Positions 9,943-20,165 of a stretch of DNA of 64,000 nt are shown piece by piece. Numbering within the stretch: position 1 is the first letter of the stretch; each line of letters opens with the position of its first letter. The notes below the pieces were generated by a model. It saw only the letters and a program-made list of their open reading frames with translations, did not search any database and had not been told where the DNA came from. The stretch comes from Dactylellina haptotyla (Eukaryota > Ascomycota > Orbiliomycetes > Orbiliales > Orbiliaceae), in assembly GCA_031310005.1 (NCBI GenBank), contig CM062383.1, positions 1,922,001 to 1,986,000 of the forward strand. Reading direction: 5' to 3'. A program made the position numbers and the translations under genes.

Positions 9943-12147
9943 ATGAACTCCGTCCCAGCCCTGACCCGCCGAACGGTGGGGGCCACCGCGAAGGCATTCG
10001 CACACCAAATCTCCACCCGAGCGACTCTTTCAAATGCCACTGCCGCTACTGCGACCCCAGCATATCCGAGCCATGACAATGCATCGTTCCAAAATGAGCT
10101 CTTCATACCCCCAACTCGCCCGAATATCCAGGTGAACGAGTTCTCTGATCGCATGGCCGCGATCAAAAATGCCAAACCGTTCAGCGAATTCTTAACAGAC
10201 AATTTCAACCGCCAGCACAATTACCTTCGTATATCTATAACCGAAAGATGCAATTTGCGATGTAGGTTTTCATTCGATTCTTTTTATTATACACTGGTAT
10301 CCCCGAAAAGTGAAAAATAAAATAAAAACAGTAGCAACATAGGAACAATAACTCATTGGACATATAAACTAACAGTCGTCCAGGTCTATACTGCATGCCT
10401 GAGGAAGGCATCGATCTCTCCCCCCCTTCGCACCTGCTCACAACTGAGGAAATCCTCCACCTCGCAAAACTATTCGTTGCCCAGGGCGTCACAAAAATAC
10501 GACTAACCGGAGGGGAACCTACGGTCCGCAAAGACATCGTCGAACTCGTCACCGAACTCGGCAAATTAAAAAGCATAGGACTAAAGGAGATAGCTATCAC
10601 TAGCAATGGCATCTCGTTGGCCCGAAAGCTGCCGCAGATGGTGCAAGGCGGGCTGACGGCCCTGAACCTCAGCCTCGATACATTAGACGAGTTCAAGTTC
10701 CAGTTTATGACGAGACGGAAAGGTAAGATAGATAAATCACATGCCACATCGGATTCATCAGGGATTGTTCTAACTTGGTTTATGTAGGTCTGAGCAACGT
10801 CCTAAAATCAATTGATACAGCACTATCTCTTGGTATCCAACCTCTCAAGGTTAACTGCGTGGTCATGAATAAATTAAACGCCGACGAAATACCCTCCTTT
10901 ATCGCCATGACGAAAGACCAACCCATTGAGGTTAGATTTATCGAATATATGCCATTCGCGGGGAACAAGTGGTCATCTGGCAAGATGATTACATACCAGG
11001 AAATGCTGGATACGATCCGCCAATCCCACCCCGATCTAGAAAAAGTGCGCGATCATAAGAACAATACAAGCAAAACGTATCAGATACCGGGGTACCAAGG
11101 CAAATTGGGTTTCATTACCTCGATGACTCATAATTTCTGTGGCACTTGTAACAGATTGAGAATCACCAGCGATGGTAATATTAAAGTATGCCTCTTCGAC
11201 AATGCAGAAGTAAGCTTGCGAGACCTGCTGAGAGCAAATGGTGGGATGGGCCCGGACGGGGAGAAAACATTGTTGGAAGTCATTGGCATGGCAGTCAAAG
11301 GGAAGAAAGAAAAGCATGCAGGACTCGGAGAGCTCGAGAGTATGCCGAATCGGCCAATGATATTAATTGGTGGGTAGATGAACAACATAAAAAAGCCGAG
11401 TGCCGGATTCGGAGGGGGATCCTGGCTTCCTTATAGGCGGAAGCTTAAAGATTGATTGGAACTACAGGGTATGGTCACCGTCCACTTGTGTCTTCGAAAA
11501 TCGCGTCTACAATCCCGCTCCACTTTCTCGCATCCTCCACGATGCAGAGTTCAAGGCTATACAGCATATCAATAAAGTCAAACCAACCTCCTCCGATCAC
11601 CAAACCTGAAAAATCAACCCCTTCGTCCAAACTTACCCACGTTTTACCCTCAGGGGCAGCCTATATGGTCCCGATCCACGATAAACAGGTTACTACACGA
11701 ACTGCGAAAGCGGTTTCTACCGTCAGATTTTCAAACCAGAAAGCAATTGAGTTGATACGAAGTAACAGTAACAAAAAGGGTGATGTGCTTTCCATATCCC
11801 GAATAGCGGGTATCATGGCTGCGAAGAAGACTTCAGATATCATCCCTTTGTGCCATCCGATTCCGATATCCAGGGTGGAGGTCAATCTGAGGATCGTGGA
11901 TGATCTCGGAGCGGAAGGCGACAGTAACTGGAAGATTGAAATCTTGACGATTGTCACTTGCGATGGGAAAACAGGAGTAGAAATGGAAGCTTTGACAGCA
12001 GCCATGAGTTCTGCACTAGCGGTGTATGACATGTGCAAGGCCGTCGACAAGGGAATGGTCATTGACGAAACGAGGGTCGTTGAGAAAGTAGGAGGTAAGA
12101 GTGGGGACTGGAGAGAAGATGACTGGGTAGAGTGGTCAGAGCTTTGA
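9943..12147 (+). CDS. cnxABC: Molybdenum cofactor synthesis MoaA-MoaC (MOCS1/CnxABC)
   Basis: Makes cyclic pyranopterin monophosphate from GTP: the MoaA part is a radical-SAM GTP 3',8-cyclase with two 4Fe-4S clusters, the MoaC part is the cPMP synthase. Exons are 9943-10261, 10384-10722, 10788-11369 and, for the fusion, 11468-12147 (639 residues). The N-terminus is Arg/Ser/Ala-rich like a mitochondrial presequence. The radical-SAM motif is rebuilt across the first intron as [15 protein letters not shown] (Cys 103, 107, 110). The second cluster is at [11 protein letters not shown] and IKVCLF. If the last intron is retained, the frame ends at 11377 as a 415-residue protein with C-terminal RPMILIGG, the Gly-Gly tail needed by MOCS1A. 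Splicing out 11370-11467 removes the Gly-Gly and joins to MoaC, seen as [25 protein letters not shown] and [11 protein letters not shown]. Gene name taken from the Aspergillus nidulans fused gene. Confidence 0.93.
11370..11467 (+). other. Candidate alternative intron switching MoaA and MoaA-MoaC
   Basis: 98 bases with donor GTGGGT and acceptor ACTACAG. The donor starts within the codons ATT GGT GGG TAG, so removal erases both terminal glycines and the stop and joins ATT G to GG TAT in the MoaC frame. Retention gives the MoaA-only protein. Other acceptors here (for example TTATAG at 11436) lead to a stop within a few codons or to the wrong frame. The branch site is weak. Confidence 0.65.
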
Positions 12148-12444
12148 TAGAGTCCAGCTCGTTAGTATTTTCTCTAGGTGTAACATGGGCGTTTTCTTTT
12201 ACTTTTTCAAAAAAATAATTTAAATATTTGCTTCTTGTATTTATTGAATACAAAATATCGAGCCTTTCACCAAGTCACTCGAGAATACACAAATACTAGC
12301 AGCCCAGTCTCAAAATCAGACTGTTACTCTAGTAGCTAATGTACTAAAAGAGATCTATAAGTTCATAAGTGCATGGGTATCATTCCAAAAAAGAAAAGAA
12401 AGAAAAAGCTGTTCAAATCATATCGTACATAAACATCGGTGCCG

Positions 12445-13739
12445 TCATCTTCTATCTCCAGTCCTGTGACCAACCCTCCCCAGGAAGTCTTGTCTCTCGA
12501 GATAGCTGTCTCCACCTTCCCGTCGCTGCCTATCGAGTTCTTCTCCGATACCTTCTTTATCAACAAATCCCGCCCAATCGAGTCTTGATTTCTCGAGTGA
12601 ATTCAGTTTCGTTGCCTTCTTAACGGGGCCGGCGGTGGCGCCAGGGTCGAACTTTGATGCTTTCCTCATCGGACGCCGCACTGGTTTTGGCTCGTTCGCG
12701 GAAGGAGCTGGCACCTCTGTCGCTGTTTGTAGGGATGAGAGATACGCCCGAGCTTCGAAAGAGTTCGCAGGAACACTCTTTTCTTCACTAGTTGGCACAG
12801 CATTTCTGTTAGCTGAGAGCTTCTGGCTACCTCAAAATTGCAGTCGTCCCAAGGAAAGTTTTATTAAATTCATACATTATCGTTTCACCGGCGAACTCGT
12901 AGGTCCGTCTGATTGTTATCATGCCGTCCTGCTCCGTTGGGATTATGGCCATCGTCTCCGTCCTTGACTCGACACCTTCCGGTGGTATCAAGCTACCTAT
13001 TGGAACCGGGAGCGGGACCGCAGTCGCGGCTTCTGCGGTGGAAACTTGGATCCCGAGGTCTGTGGATGATGTTACTATACTTGTTACTCTGGTGGATAGT
13101 TGCGCGTGTAGCAATGGCGTACCATCAATTTTTGCGAGAGACGACGAAGTTGGGGCAGGCTCGATCCGGGAGGTGGTGATGGTCTGGATTGTGGATTGGG
13201 TGCCCGGCAACGGGATGATAGGTTCGATACTTTTGGTAGAGGAAGGAGAATTCAGAGTTTTCCAAAGGGTGTCGACATCAACAGTCGCGGCGGTTGTATT
13301 GGCTAATGGGGCCTTTTCCTTCGCTCTAGAACCCGGTGGTGTTTAGCGTCCTGTGTGTCGGGAGGAGAATTGGACGGGAGGGCTCTCACTCTCTAGCTCT
13401 CTGTGCTCTCGTTTTGATCAATCCGCCTTCCCCGCCTTCGTCCTCTTCATCACCTTCTTTGGTCTTCTTCCGCTTCGCCCTTGCGCCACGGATAACAGCC
13501 TCATCTCCGGAATCGTCGCCGACCAAGCCGTCCTGTGTGGGCGGCTCATCCTTTTTTTTGCGTTTAGATGCTTTGCGTGTAGGCTTCGAGTCTTCCACTT
13601 CCTCATCGGATTCCGAAGAGGAGCTCAGGTCATCGTCGTTAGGTGCTGCCTGTTGTTCTGGGTTGAAATCCTCGTCGTCCGAGGAATTGTAGTCGTCATC
13701 GTCATCCGCGCGCACCGCGGCAGGCTTGTTCGAGCTCAT
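12445..13739 (-). CDS. swc5: SWR1-complex subunit Swc5 (BCNT domain)
   Basis: Swc5 belongs to the SWR1 remodeller that exchanges H2A for H2A.Z in chromatin. Three exons (13390-13739, 12876-13325, 12788 boundary to 12445-12787) give about 380 residues. The N-terminus is a very acidic Asp/Ser region (DDDDDYNSSDDEDFNPEQQ) and a basic KRKKK stretch, as usual for the family. Exon 2 holds the conserved VDVDTLWKTLN motif. The second join, using acceptor AACTAG, restores RRTYEFAGETIIEEKSV; an earlier AG lies too close to the branch site and fits less well. The C-terminal BCNT domain is clear: KLNSLEKSRLDWAGFVDKEG and SYLERQDFLGRV. After that the last residues GHRTGDRR are unlike the usual Lys/Glu tail, so the exact 3' end is uncertain. 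The gene converges on cnxABC with about 300 bases between. Confidence 0.9.
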
Positions 13740-14604
13740 CCTCGAGACGTGCACTGAACAGATGGTTATTTCGAAAGAAGGATGAATGGATGAAAAAAAG
13801 AAGCTCAAGCTACTTTTCCGGGAAGGAGAGGAATCCGACGATATCTGAGGTCAAGGCTGCGTGGCTCCTGCGGGAAGATGACCGCTGCGGTGTGGCGTCA
13901 AGAGATGTCGAGGAGTGCGATGATGTCAAGATGAAATGCGCCCAGCCGACCGGTTTTCGAGTCGCGTTCTCGCCTGCGCCCGGCCGGCAACACCAAAACT
14001 GCAACATGCTTTGTTATGTATATTTTGCACATGTGTATTGGATCGCGCAGTTTATTATATATACAAGACTGTTCACTTGGCTTCACAGATGGCTACGGGT
14101 TTCACGGCGGACGATTAATTTGAGCAGCAGTAATATTTCATTATTTTTTGGAGGGGTTGTATATGAGATCGTGTGGTCGTCCGGATCAGCTCCCAAGGCG
14201 ATACGACGGACTATTAAATGAAGGTTTTTCCATGAAGTTACCTATCAAAACTTGCCCGGTGACGCTCAAAAAAAAGAAAGACAAAGGGAGGAGGTTGGAG
14301 AGAAGAGAAACCAAAAAGAGGTCTTCAGTCAAGCTTCCTTTTGAGCGACCGTCAAGACGAAGAGGAAAGAGAACATGAAAAGGGTCAAAAGATTGAAGGA
14401 TTGAAAAGCTGAAAAGTGGATAGAAGGTTATAAAGGATGAGATGAAAGCCAAGAGATCCGCACGACCCAGATCAAATACATCATAAGAAGTCAAAATAGT
14501 TGTGTTAATATAAAGAAAGCCCCAAACGCCGTGGTGATGAGTTATTAAAAACAAAAAGGAAACATGCTGATGAGAATTTAAAAGCTACAACGTTCTTTGT
14601 GTGT
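13740..14604. other. Intergenic swc5 / cupredoxin
   Basis: 865 bases with the swc5 promoter and the cupredoxin 3' region. 14230-14550 is purine-rich on the plus strand. The 143-codon frame at 13790-14221 (+) has no motif. No gene called. Confidence 0.5.
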
Positions 14605-15361
14605 TTACAAGAGGAAGAAAGAAGCAGCAATGGCAGCAAGTACCAACGGAACACTGGCTCCAACCTTGGAGCCGGCGTTTGGTGGAGGGATAGCAGTGCT
14701 TGTCCCCGAAGCCCCAGTGGTCACGGAGGTCTGGATGGTGGTAGCAGTTGGGAGGACGCTGCTGGAAGAACCGCCGTTTCCTGGGTTCTGCTGGCCAGGG
14801 GACAAGCTGTTGGCGGCTTGGGCAGCCTTGGCCTGGAACATGGCGAGAGTCTTCTCCGCAGTAGGATTGACGGCACCGACCATACCAGCCTGACAATGTT
14901 TACCCTGGGAGCAGTAGAACCAGATTGGCTTATCATTTTCGACCGTGATGGTGAAAGTGGGCATCTGGTGGTGAACTGTTAGCATCTAAATTCACATCTT
15001 ATATTCCAAATAGAGGACAAAAAAAACTTACAACTGAGGCGTCCTGGGCTACTGGCATGAAACCGGAGTAGAAACCGGCAGTGCCATTGCCAGATGGGGA
15101 ATCTTCGATTGGAATACACGGGTCGGCAAAGGCAGCTCGGACGACGGAATGGTTCATCGGGTGGAACTGGAACTGGATGAGATCACCGACGGCGGCCTGG
15201 ATCTCCTGTGGATCGAAAGCAGGCTTTCCGTCCTTGACCAAAGCTTGGACGACGTGGACTTTGACGGATTCCGAGGAAGGAGCACCGGTTGTGGTGGTGC
15301 TTTGGGCCGAAGCAAAAGCGGCGAGGGAAGCGAAAGCAACGGAAGTCTTGGAGAACAACAT
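14605..15361 (-). CDS. GPI-anchored extracellular cupredoxin
   Basis: Secreted type-1 copper-like (plastocyanin/azurin-fold) surface protein of the fungal serine-rich cupredoxin group. Two exons (15032-15361 and 14605-14964) separated by a 67-base intron in phase 0 give 229 residues. A signal peptide covers about residues 1-19 (MLFSKTSVAFASLAAFASAQ). The beta-sandwich follows, with candidate copper ligands in HPMNHSVVRAAF (His) and WFYCSQGKHCQAGM (Cys, His, Met), a pattern complete enough for a type-1 site. A Ser/Thr/Ala/Gly linker and a hydrophobic tail (VGASVPLVLAAIAASFFLL), preceded by small residues, form a GPI-attachment signal. Function in such proteins is largely unknown: cell-wall redox or copper handling is only inference. 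Confidence 0.9.
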
Positions 15362-17082
15362 TTTGACTGATTACGGATGTATTTGAAAATTCTTTTAAAT
15401 AAAAAAACGTGGGTATTTGTTGAAGAAAAAGAGCGGATGGTTGGATATCGATTATAAAAATTCGTTTCCACGGAATCAATCCTGTGTGTTCAAGCGTTCA
15501 CTTTCCCGTCTAGCGGTTTTGAGAAATAGGCAAATTAAGGGCGGAAAAAAAAGGGAAATGGAAGTAAAATCAGGCGAATGAAGTGAATGTGAAATTGAAG
15601 CGGCTAGCGCTTGTAGAACCGAAAGGGAACGGAGAAAGGAAATGAATACTACTTTGTTGGCTGCGATTGCTGCTGAGGAAGGAAGGGAAGAGAGAGACGG
15701 TTAGCAGGTACCGGCAGCGAGATATTATATAGTTCGCCCACGCCCTTTGACCGACCAGCAGGCCATCGCCAATGCAGGAACCTGATACACCGAACCATCC
15801 AAGAGAGGGCCGCCTGGAGCGGTGGACCAGCGCACAGCCGGGCTTCTGCTGGCTTCTGCTTGGTGCGGGAAGGGTTTGAAGCACAGAATGCAGCACAACC
15901 CCACGGCGATAAACGGTTGTGTTGTTTTGGAGTTGGAGACACCAAAACGTTTCTGCGACGCAAGTCGCTTCGGCAGGCCCTGTTCGGTCGCCTAACGTTT
16001 GATCTGGTTGAAACTTTTGCCCCTTTGGGCGGCCCTCCGCCCACCGTGCTCATATGCTGCTGCACTATCAGGATATATCAGGGCTGCCTGTATATATTAA
16101 TTGCGCTAGGGGACTCCCGAATCAAACCACCCATCGAAGAAGAGCGTCAGTTCGTTTCGACCAAGCTGTTCATGTTTCCTACGGTTGAAACGAGTCGTTT
16201 GATCCGAGGAAATCGGAGATTCGCTATGCTCGATCAAGTAGTTTCATCTCGACTTGGCCTTAGGAGCCTTAACCCACCGACAAAAGAAGGGTGCCCTTCC
16301 TCCAACATGGCAATTCGATCCCTCGACTCGGCAAACTATATCACCAGCTTTTAGTGGCGGGATGGAAGTTCGGCTTTCTATTAATATGCAGTGCGCGAGC
16401 GTGAGGCCGCCCGCTATCGTCCGTCTCAGGGACATAGGATTCTCGATATCCGAAGACACCAACGGTCTCTGACGTCAAAACTATCCAGTCGCCCGCTTAT
16501 CATGATATGCACTGGTGGTTTTTTTGGTTGGTTGGCATGCAATAAATAGGTAAGTATTTGTTTGTTGGCGGTAGTGGAAACAAATATTCGGAAAGGTGGC
16601 TCAGCCGCCCATCCCCTTGAAAACCAAGACTCATGAACATGATTTTAACTTCATGCGGAAAACTAATTTGAGTCCACGATTGCCCAGCACTCAAGAAATT
16701 CTGAGTGGGGTAAGATTCCGGGGTTTGATTTCGAATAGATAGGACTCAGAGAATAGCTTCGCTGCATTTCAACCATATAGCTTCCCTTGAAAACAATTGG
16801 TACATTCCTATCAAAGTCCACCTAAAAGTTCTTCTACCTTAAATCGATGGAGGAGGCTGTGGCTGGGTTCCTTCAGTCCCCTTGTGGCCGTTTCCGCCCA
16901 ATGAAGAGCAGTCTTTTCGCTTCAAAAAGTCACGATGCAGATACGTAGATAAGCCTCAGGGTAACCCCCCAGAACTGTGACAGACTCTTGAGTATTTCTA
17001 ATATATGCATCGCAAGAGCTTCTAGACTTCGAGCTCGCCTGTAGCCTTTGAAGTTTTTACTGTTTTCCGAAAGCCAATCGTC
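15362..17082. other. Intergenic cupredoxin / mhf2
   Basis: 1.7 kb. The part next to 15361 is the cupredoxin promoter and leader. Overlapping open frames at 15649-16065 (-) and 15860-16354 (+) have no family motif. 16500-17082 is the mhf2 3' flank. No gene recognised. Confidence 0.5.
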
Positions 17083-17548
17083 TTAAAAGTCTAATAATAG
17101 CTGAGGTGTTATTTTCTCAAGATCCTCGACCTATGCATGTTATCGGAACGAGATTTGTCAGTGTCTGTTCCCGGATGCATGTCGACTGTGTATCAAAAAC
17201 GTCCTTGTAGACACAGCAACAAGTGTTAGGACATACCTCGAGCATCAACCCTGCATTTGTCTTCGCCCATGGATCGCCATCTCTCCTGTTGCTCACAGCT
17301 CGGTAGACAGCCTCGGTGAGGAAAAGATGCATGTATTCTCCAACCGTTTTAGTCGCAGCACCTGAGATCTTAGTTCCTTCGTCTTCAATAAAGTTCTTGA
17401 GCAATTTAGCGAGAAGCTCGAGGGGGATCGTGGCTTTGCGTTCCTCCCGTTCGTTATCATCTTTATCCCCAGCACTGTCAGCTGGCTCATGGGGGCGGCG
17501 GTTGGAGGAAGCTTCCTCGTTGGCTTTGGATGGCTTCTTTGGAGGCAT
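17083..17548 (-). CDS. mhf2: CENP-X / Mhf2 histone-fold protein
   Basis: Partner of CENP-S/Mhf1; the heterotetramer binds branched DNA, stimulates FANCM/Fml1-type helicases and joins the constitutive centromere network. Two exons (17237-17548 and 17083-17130) with a 106-base intron give 119 residues. The N-terminus is Lys/Pro/Asp-rich and disordered. The histone fold begins at IPLELLAKLLKNFIEDEGTK and continues with KTVGEYMHLFLTEAVYRA. The 48-base last exon adds VEDLEKITPQLLLDF, the hallmark C-terminus of CENP-X, which makes the join convincing. Without the intron the frame would run into unrelated sequence. It is divergent from the bZIP gene. Confidence 0.93.
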
Positions 17549-20165
17549 TGTTCTCTCGTCGCGGCGAGGTTACACGTAGAAGGATTGGAAATAGCGGAGC
17601 CAGGGTCCTGTATTGGGGGGTCGCACCAAAACAGACGAAGCCTTCAGGGAACCACCTGTCGAATCAATGCCGTGGAATGTGTAATGGGGGGGTTCGATTC
17701 GAGGTCGTTCTCGTATTGGCGATCCTCCTTCCCGCACCGAATTTCATCGCGGCTCCGACTGCGTTGCGATCACGTGCCGATCGCCCAACACGTCTCTGGC
17801 GCAACACATCAGCCAGGCCATCCGGACTCAGCCAGCAGCAGCATGCGATTCGAAGTAATTCCGGCATCGAATGTTCGACCCGGTTCGATATGATATAAGC
17901 AGCGAGTCTACGTAAGGCTTTCTTCGTTTCTTCCCTCTCGGCATCAGGATATTCCGAGCCCCACCCATCGAAGCGAGAGTGCTCTGCCGATGCCCTTGAA
18001 GGCGGGCTCGAGGGATGCACAATGTGAGTGTGGTTACATAACCCAAAAAACAAAAAGTCAGGCCCGTCAAACCACACTGAATTGATACCAAGCCGAAAGA
18101 TACGCACGCAGATACGAAGCAGGACATCTCCGAAATTCTTTTTTGGGTTCAAAAAATCCCTTAATTCGCTAAAGTCGCTGTAGCGATGCCAAGAGATTCG
18201 TCACTCTATATTCTTCGTCTTTGGCTCGATTGTTATGCAAAGCCCATGGACAAAATCCCTCAAAACATGAGAATTGCGTATTCCGGTACTGGAGACCGCG
18301 TGGGACATCGACGATGAGGGCATCAATCTCCATAGGGAAGGCTTCAAATAAGCTTAACGGGGTTGCATCTGATCATTCGCTCGCTAAGCGACTGGAGAAG
18401 ATTGAAACGGGCGGTTTCGTCGGCGCCTTTCTGACGGGCTCCCGAGCGAGGTTGTCTGCGAGAACTGCCGCGAAAGCAGTCATGTCAACGCCATTTGGGC
18501 CTCGTCACTGGCACTCGTCATCTGTCTGCAACCTAGATGCTTGGCGCTTACCGCCAAGAGCTTCTGGAAAGGGGAGCCACCGGTTGCTTGGAATCTACCG
18601 GTGGACTGGATTGCGGCGGTGAAGGTCTCGATAATATCCGACTCGGACGTAAAGGGCGCCGCGGACGTTCCAACGATGCTAAAAATACTCGCTTGCTGGT
18701 GTGGCTTTCGCACGAGCAGACGGGCCCGACGCCACAGTCACCTTTCTGATTGGGCCACCGGAGCTGGCCAAACCCGATCGAACTGGGCAGGTGGGGCGGG
18801 CAAGTACCGTCGGGCATTGCTGTGCCCCGATCCCACACACCGTCCAACCCCGTCCAACCCCGTCCGACCCCCCCCTTGCTCGAGAACAGCAGCTTACGCG
18901 TCCCCTCCTAATCCTGATGCAATACCGGTGCAGGCCATGTCTCCAACAGACTGCCCTCGTTTCAGAACCAACTGCCCCCCATGCCAGACACTCGCAATGC
19001 GATGGGAAGGGCATTCGTTCGATGGGGCCACAGTGCACGACAGCAGGTGCGACTGAGTGGAATCCAAATATCACCCGATTTGAACAGCGTGTAGAGGTTT
19101 GAGGATCACTTCACATTATATACCGCTGGCGCTAAATCTTGCCTTCGAACGCAAACGGCGGTGGGCCCCCGATTCCTGTGGCAGACGTGTATTTTGAATT
19201 CGGGTCGTGATTTGCCATTTGCCATCGGCTTGCTTTTTGGCTTTGTGGCAGTGCTGGTGATGTTCTTCAATTTCCTCGAAGCATTCAAACAGAGTCCAAA
19301 CCCTCCGCTCACAATAATAATAACAACGAGCTTTCGAGCAGTAACTGGCTGGCTGGCTATTTGGAAAGAAGACCGAAAATACTCCTGACTAGAGCAACCC
19401 TTCCCGGCATCACCACCGACATCCGTCACTCTGACCATCCGCGAGCGTCCGTCGCTGTCTGTCGGCCTCAGAGAGGTATTCCTAAAATACCTGGATCTTC
19501 ACCGTCATACTGCAGAACCTCCACCGGGCAAGGTCTCCTTCCTCCGCTCCCAAATAACGTTACCCTGAGCAGGAAGAGGCTTGTCACACTCTTTGCCTTG
19601 CAATTTTCCACTTGGCTGCAGACCCAGCCCGATTCCTATCAAGTGCCCCAAGCCTTCCTAAGACTTTCCGCTTTTTTGGTCCAATTTGCTGCGGCTGCCT
19701 GGCAACCCTGCAAGTCCAAAGTGAGAGCTTACGACGACTTTTCGGGTCCTGCCATATTTCCTTCTTCTGGTCCCCCCTTCTTGGACTGGCTCGTCTGCTA
19801 CCCCATATACCGTCGAATTGGCCCTTTCTTCCTTCTTTGTAACCCTTCACAATCCACCAGACAAGAAAAGTCACCTTTCTCTCTCTCCATCCCTCCAACG
19901 ACGACGGTCTAACCCCCCCTAACCAACCAACCCTTTCGTGCTCGCCTTACAAAACGACTTATAGGCCTTCATCATCCGGACCATTCGAGTGATTCATACC
20001 CTTTTTCCCTCTCTTCTGTTCACCTCCGTAGGCAATACTGTGGCAACAACGCACCCAACCTCGACACCGAGTCCCCCGGAGACTCGAACAATCGCCCGAT
20101 AGCAGGCCTCATATCAATCGACACTCGACCTTGAGGTCACCGACAGATAACCAACCCTTTCAAAA
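17549..20165. other. Long divergent region mhf2 / bZIP with long leader
   Basis: 2.6 kb between two divergent starts. The 500 bases before the bZIP ATG are C/T-rich with CCAACCAACC and CCCCCC runs, typical of a long fungal 5' leader. An open frame of 183 codons at 19361-19912 (+) lies about 250 bases before the bZIP start and shows no family motif. A 10-base tandem repeat sits at 18841-18870. No separate gene called. Confidence 0.5.
18841..18870 (+). repeat. 10-base tandem repeat, three units
   Basis: Three adjacent copies of CGTCCAACCC, the last with one change (CGTCCGACCC), followed by a C run. It lies about 1.3 kb upstream of the bZIP start. Confidence 0.85.

Noticed and set aside
11400-11609. 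Second frame downstream of MoaA taken as a separate small protein
   Set aside because: It is out of frame with MoaC, has no motif and would place a stop before the MoaC domain.
17640-17720. GGTTCGATTC considered as a tRNA T-loop
   Set aside because: No matching acceptor, D or anticodon arms at the right spacing.
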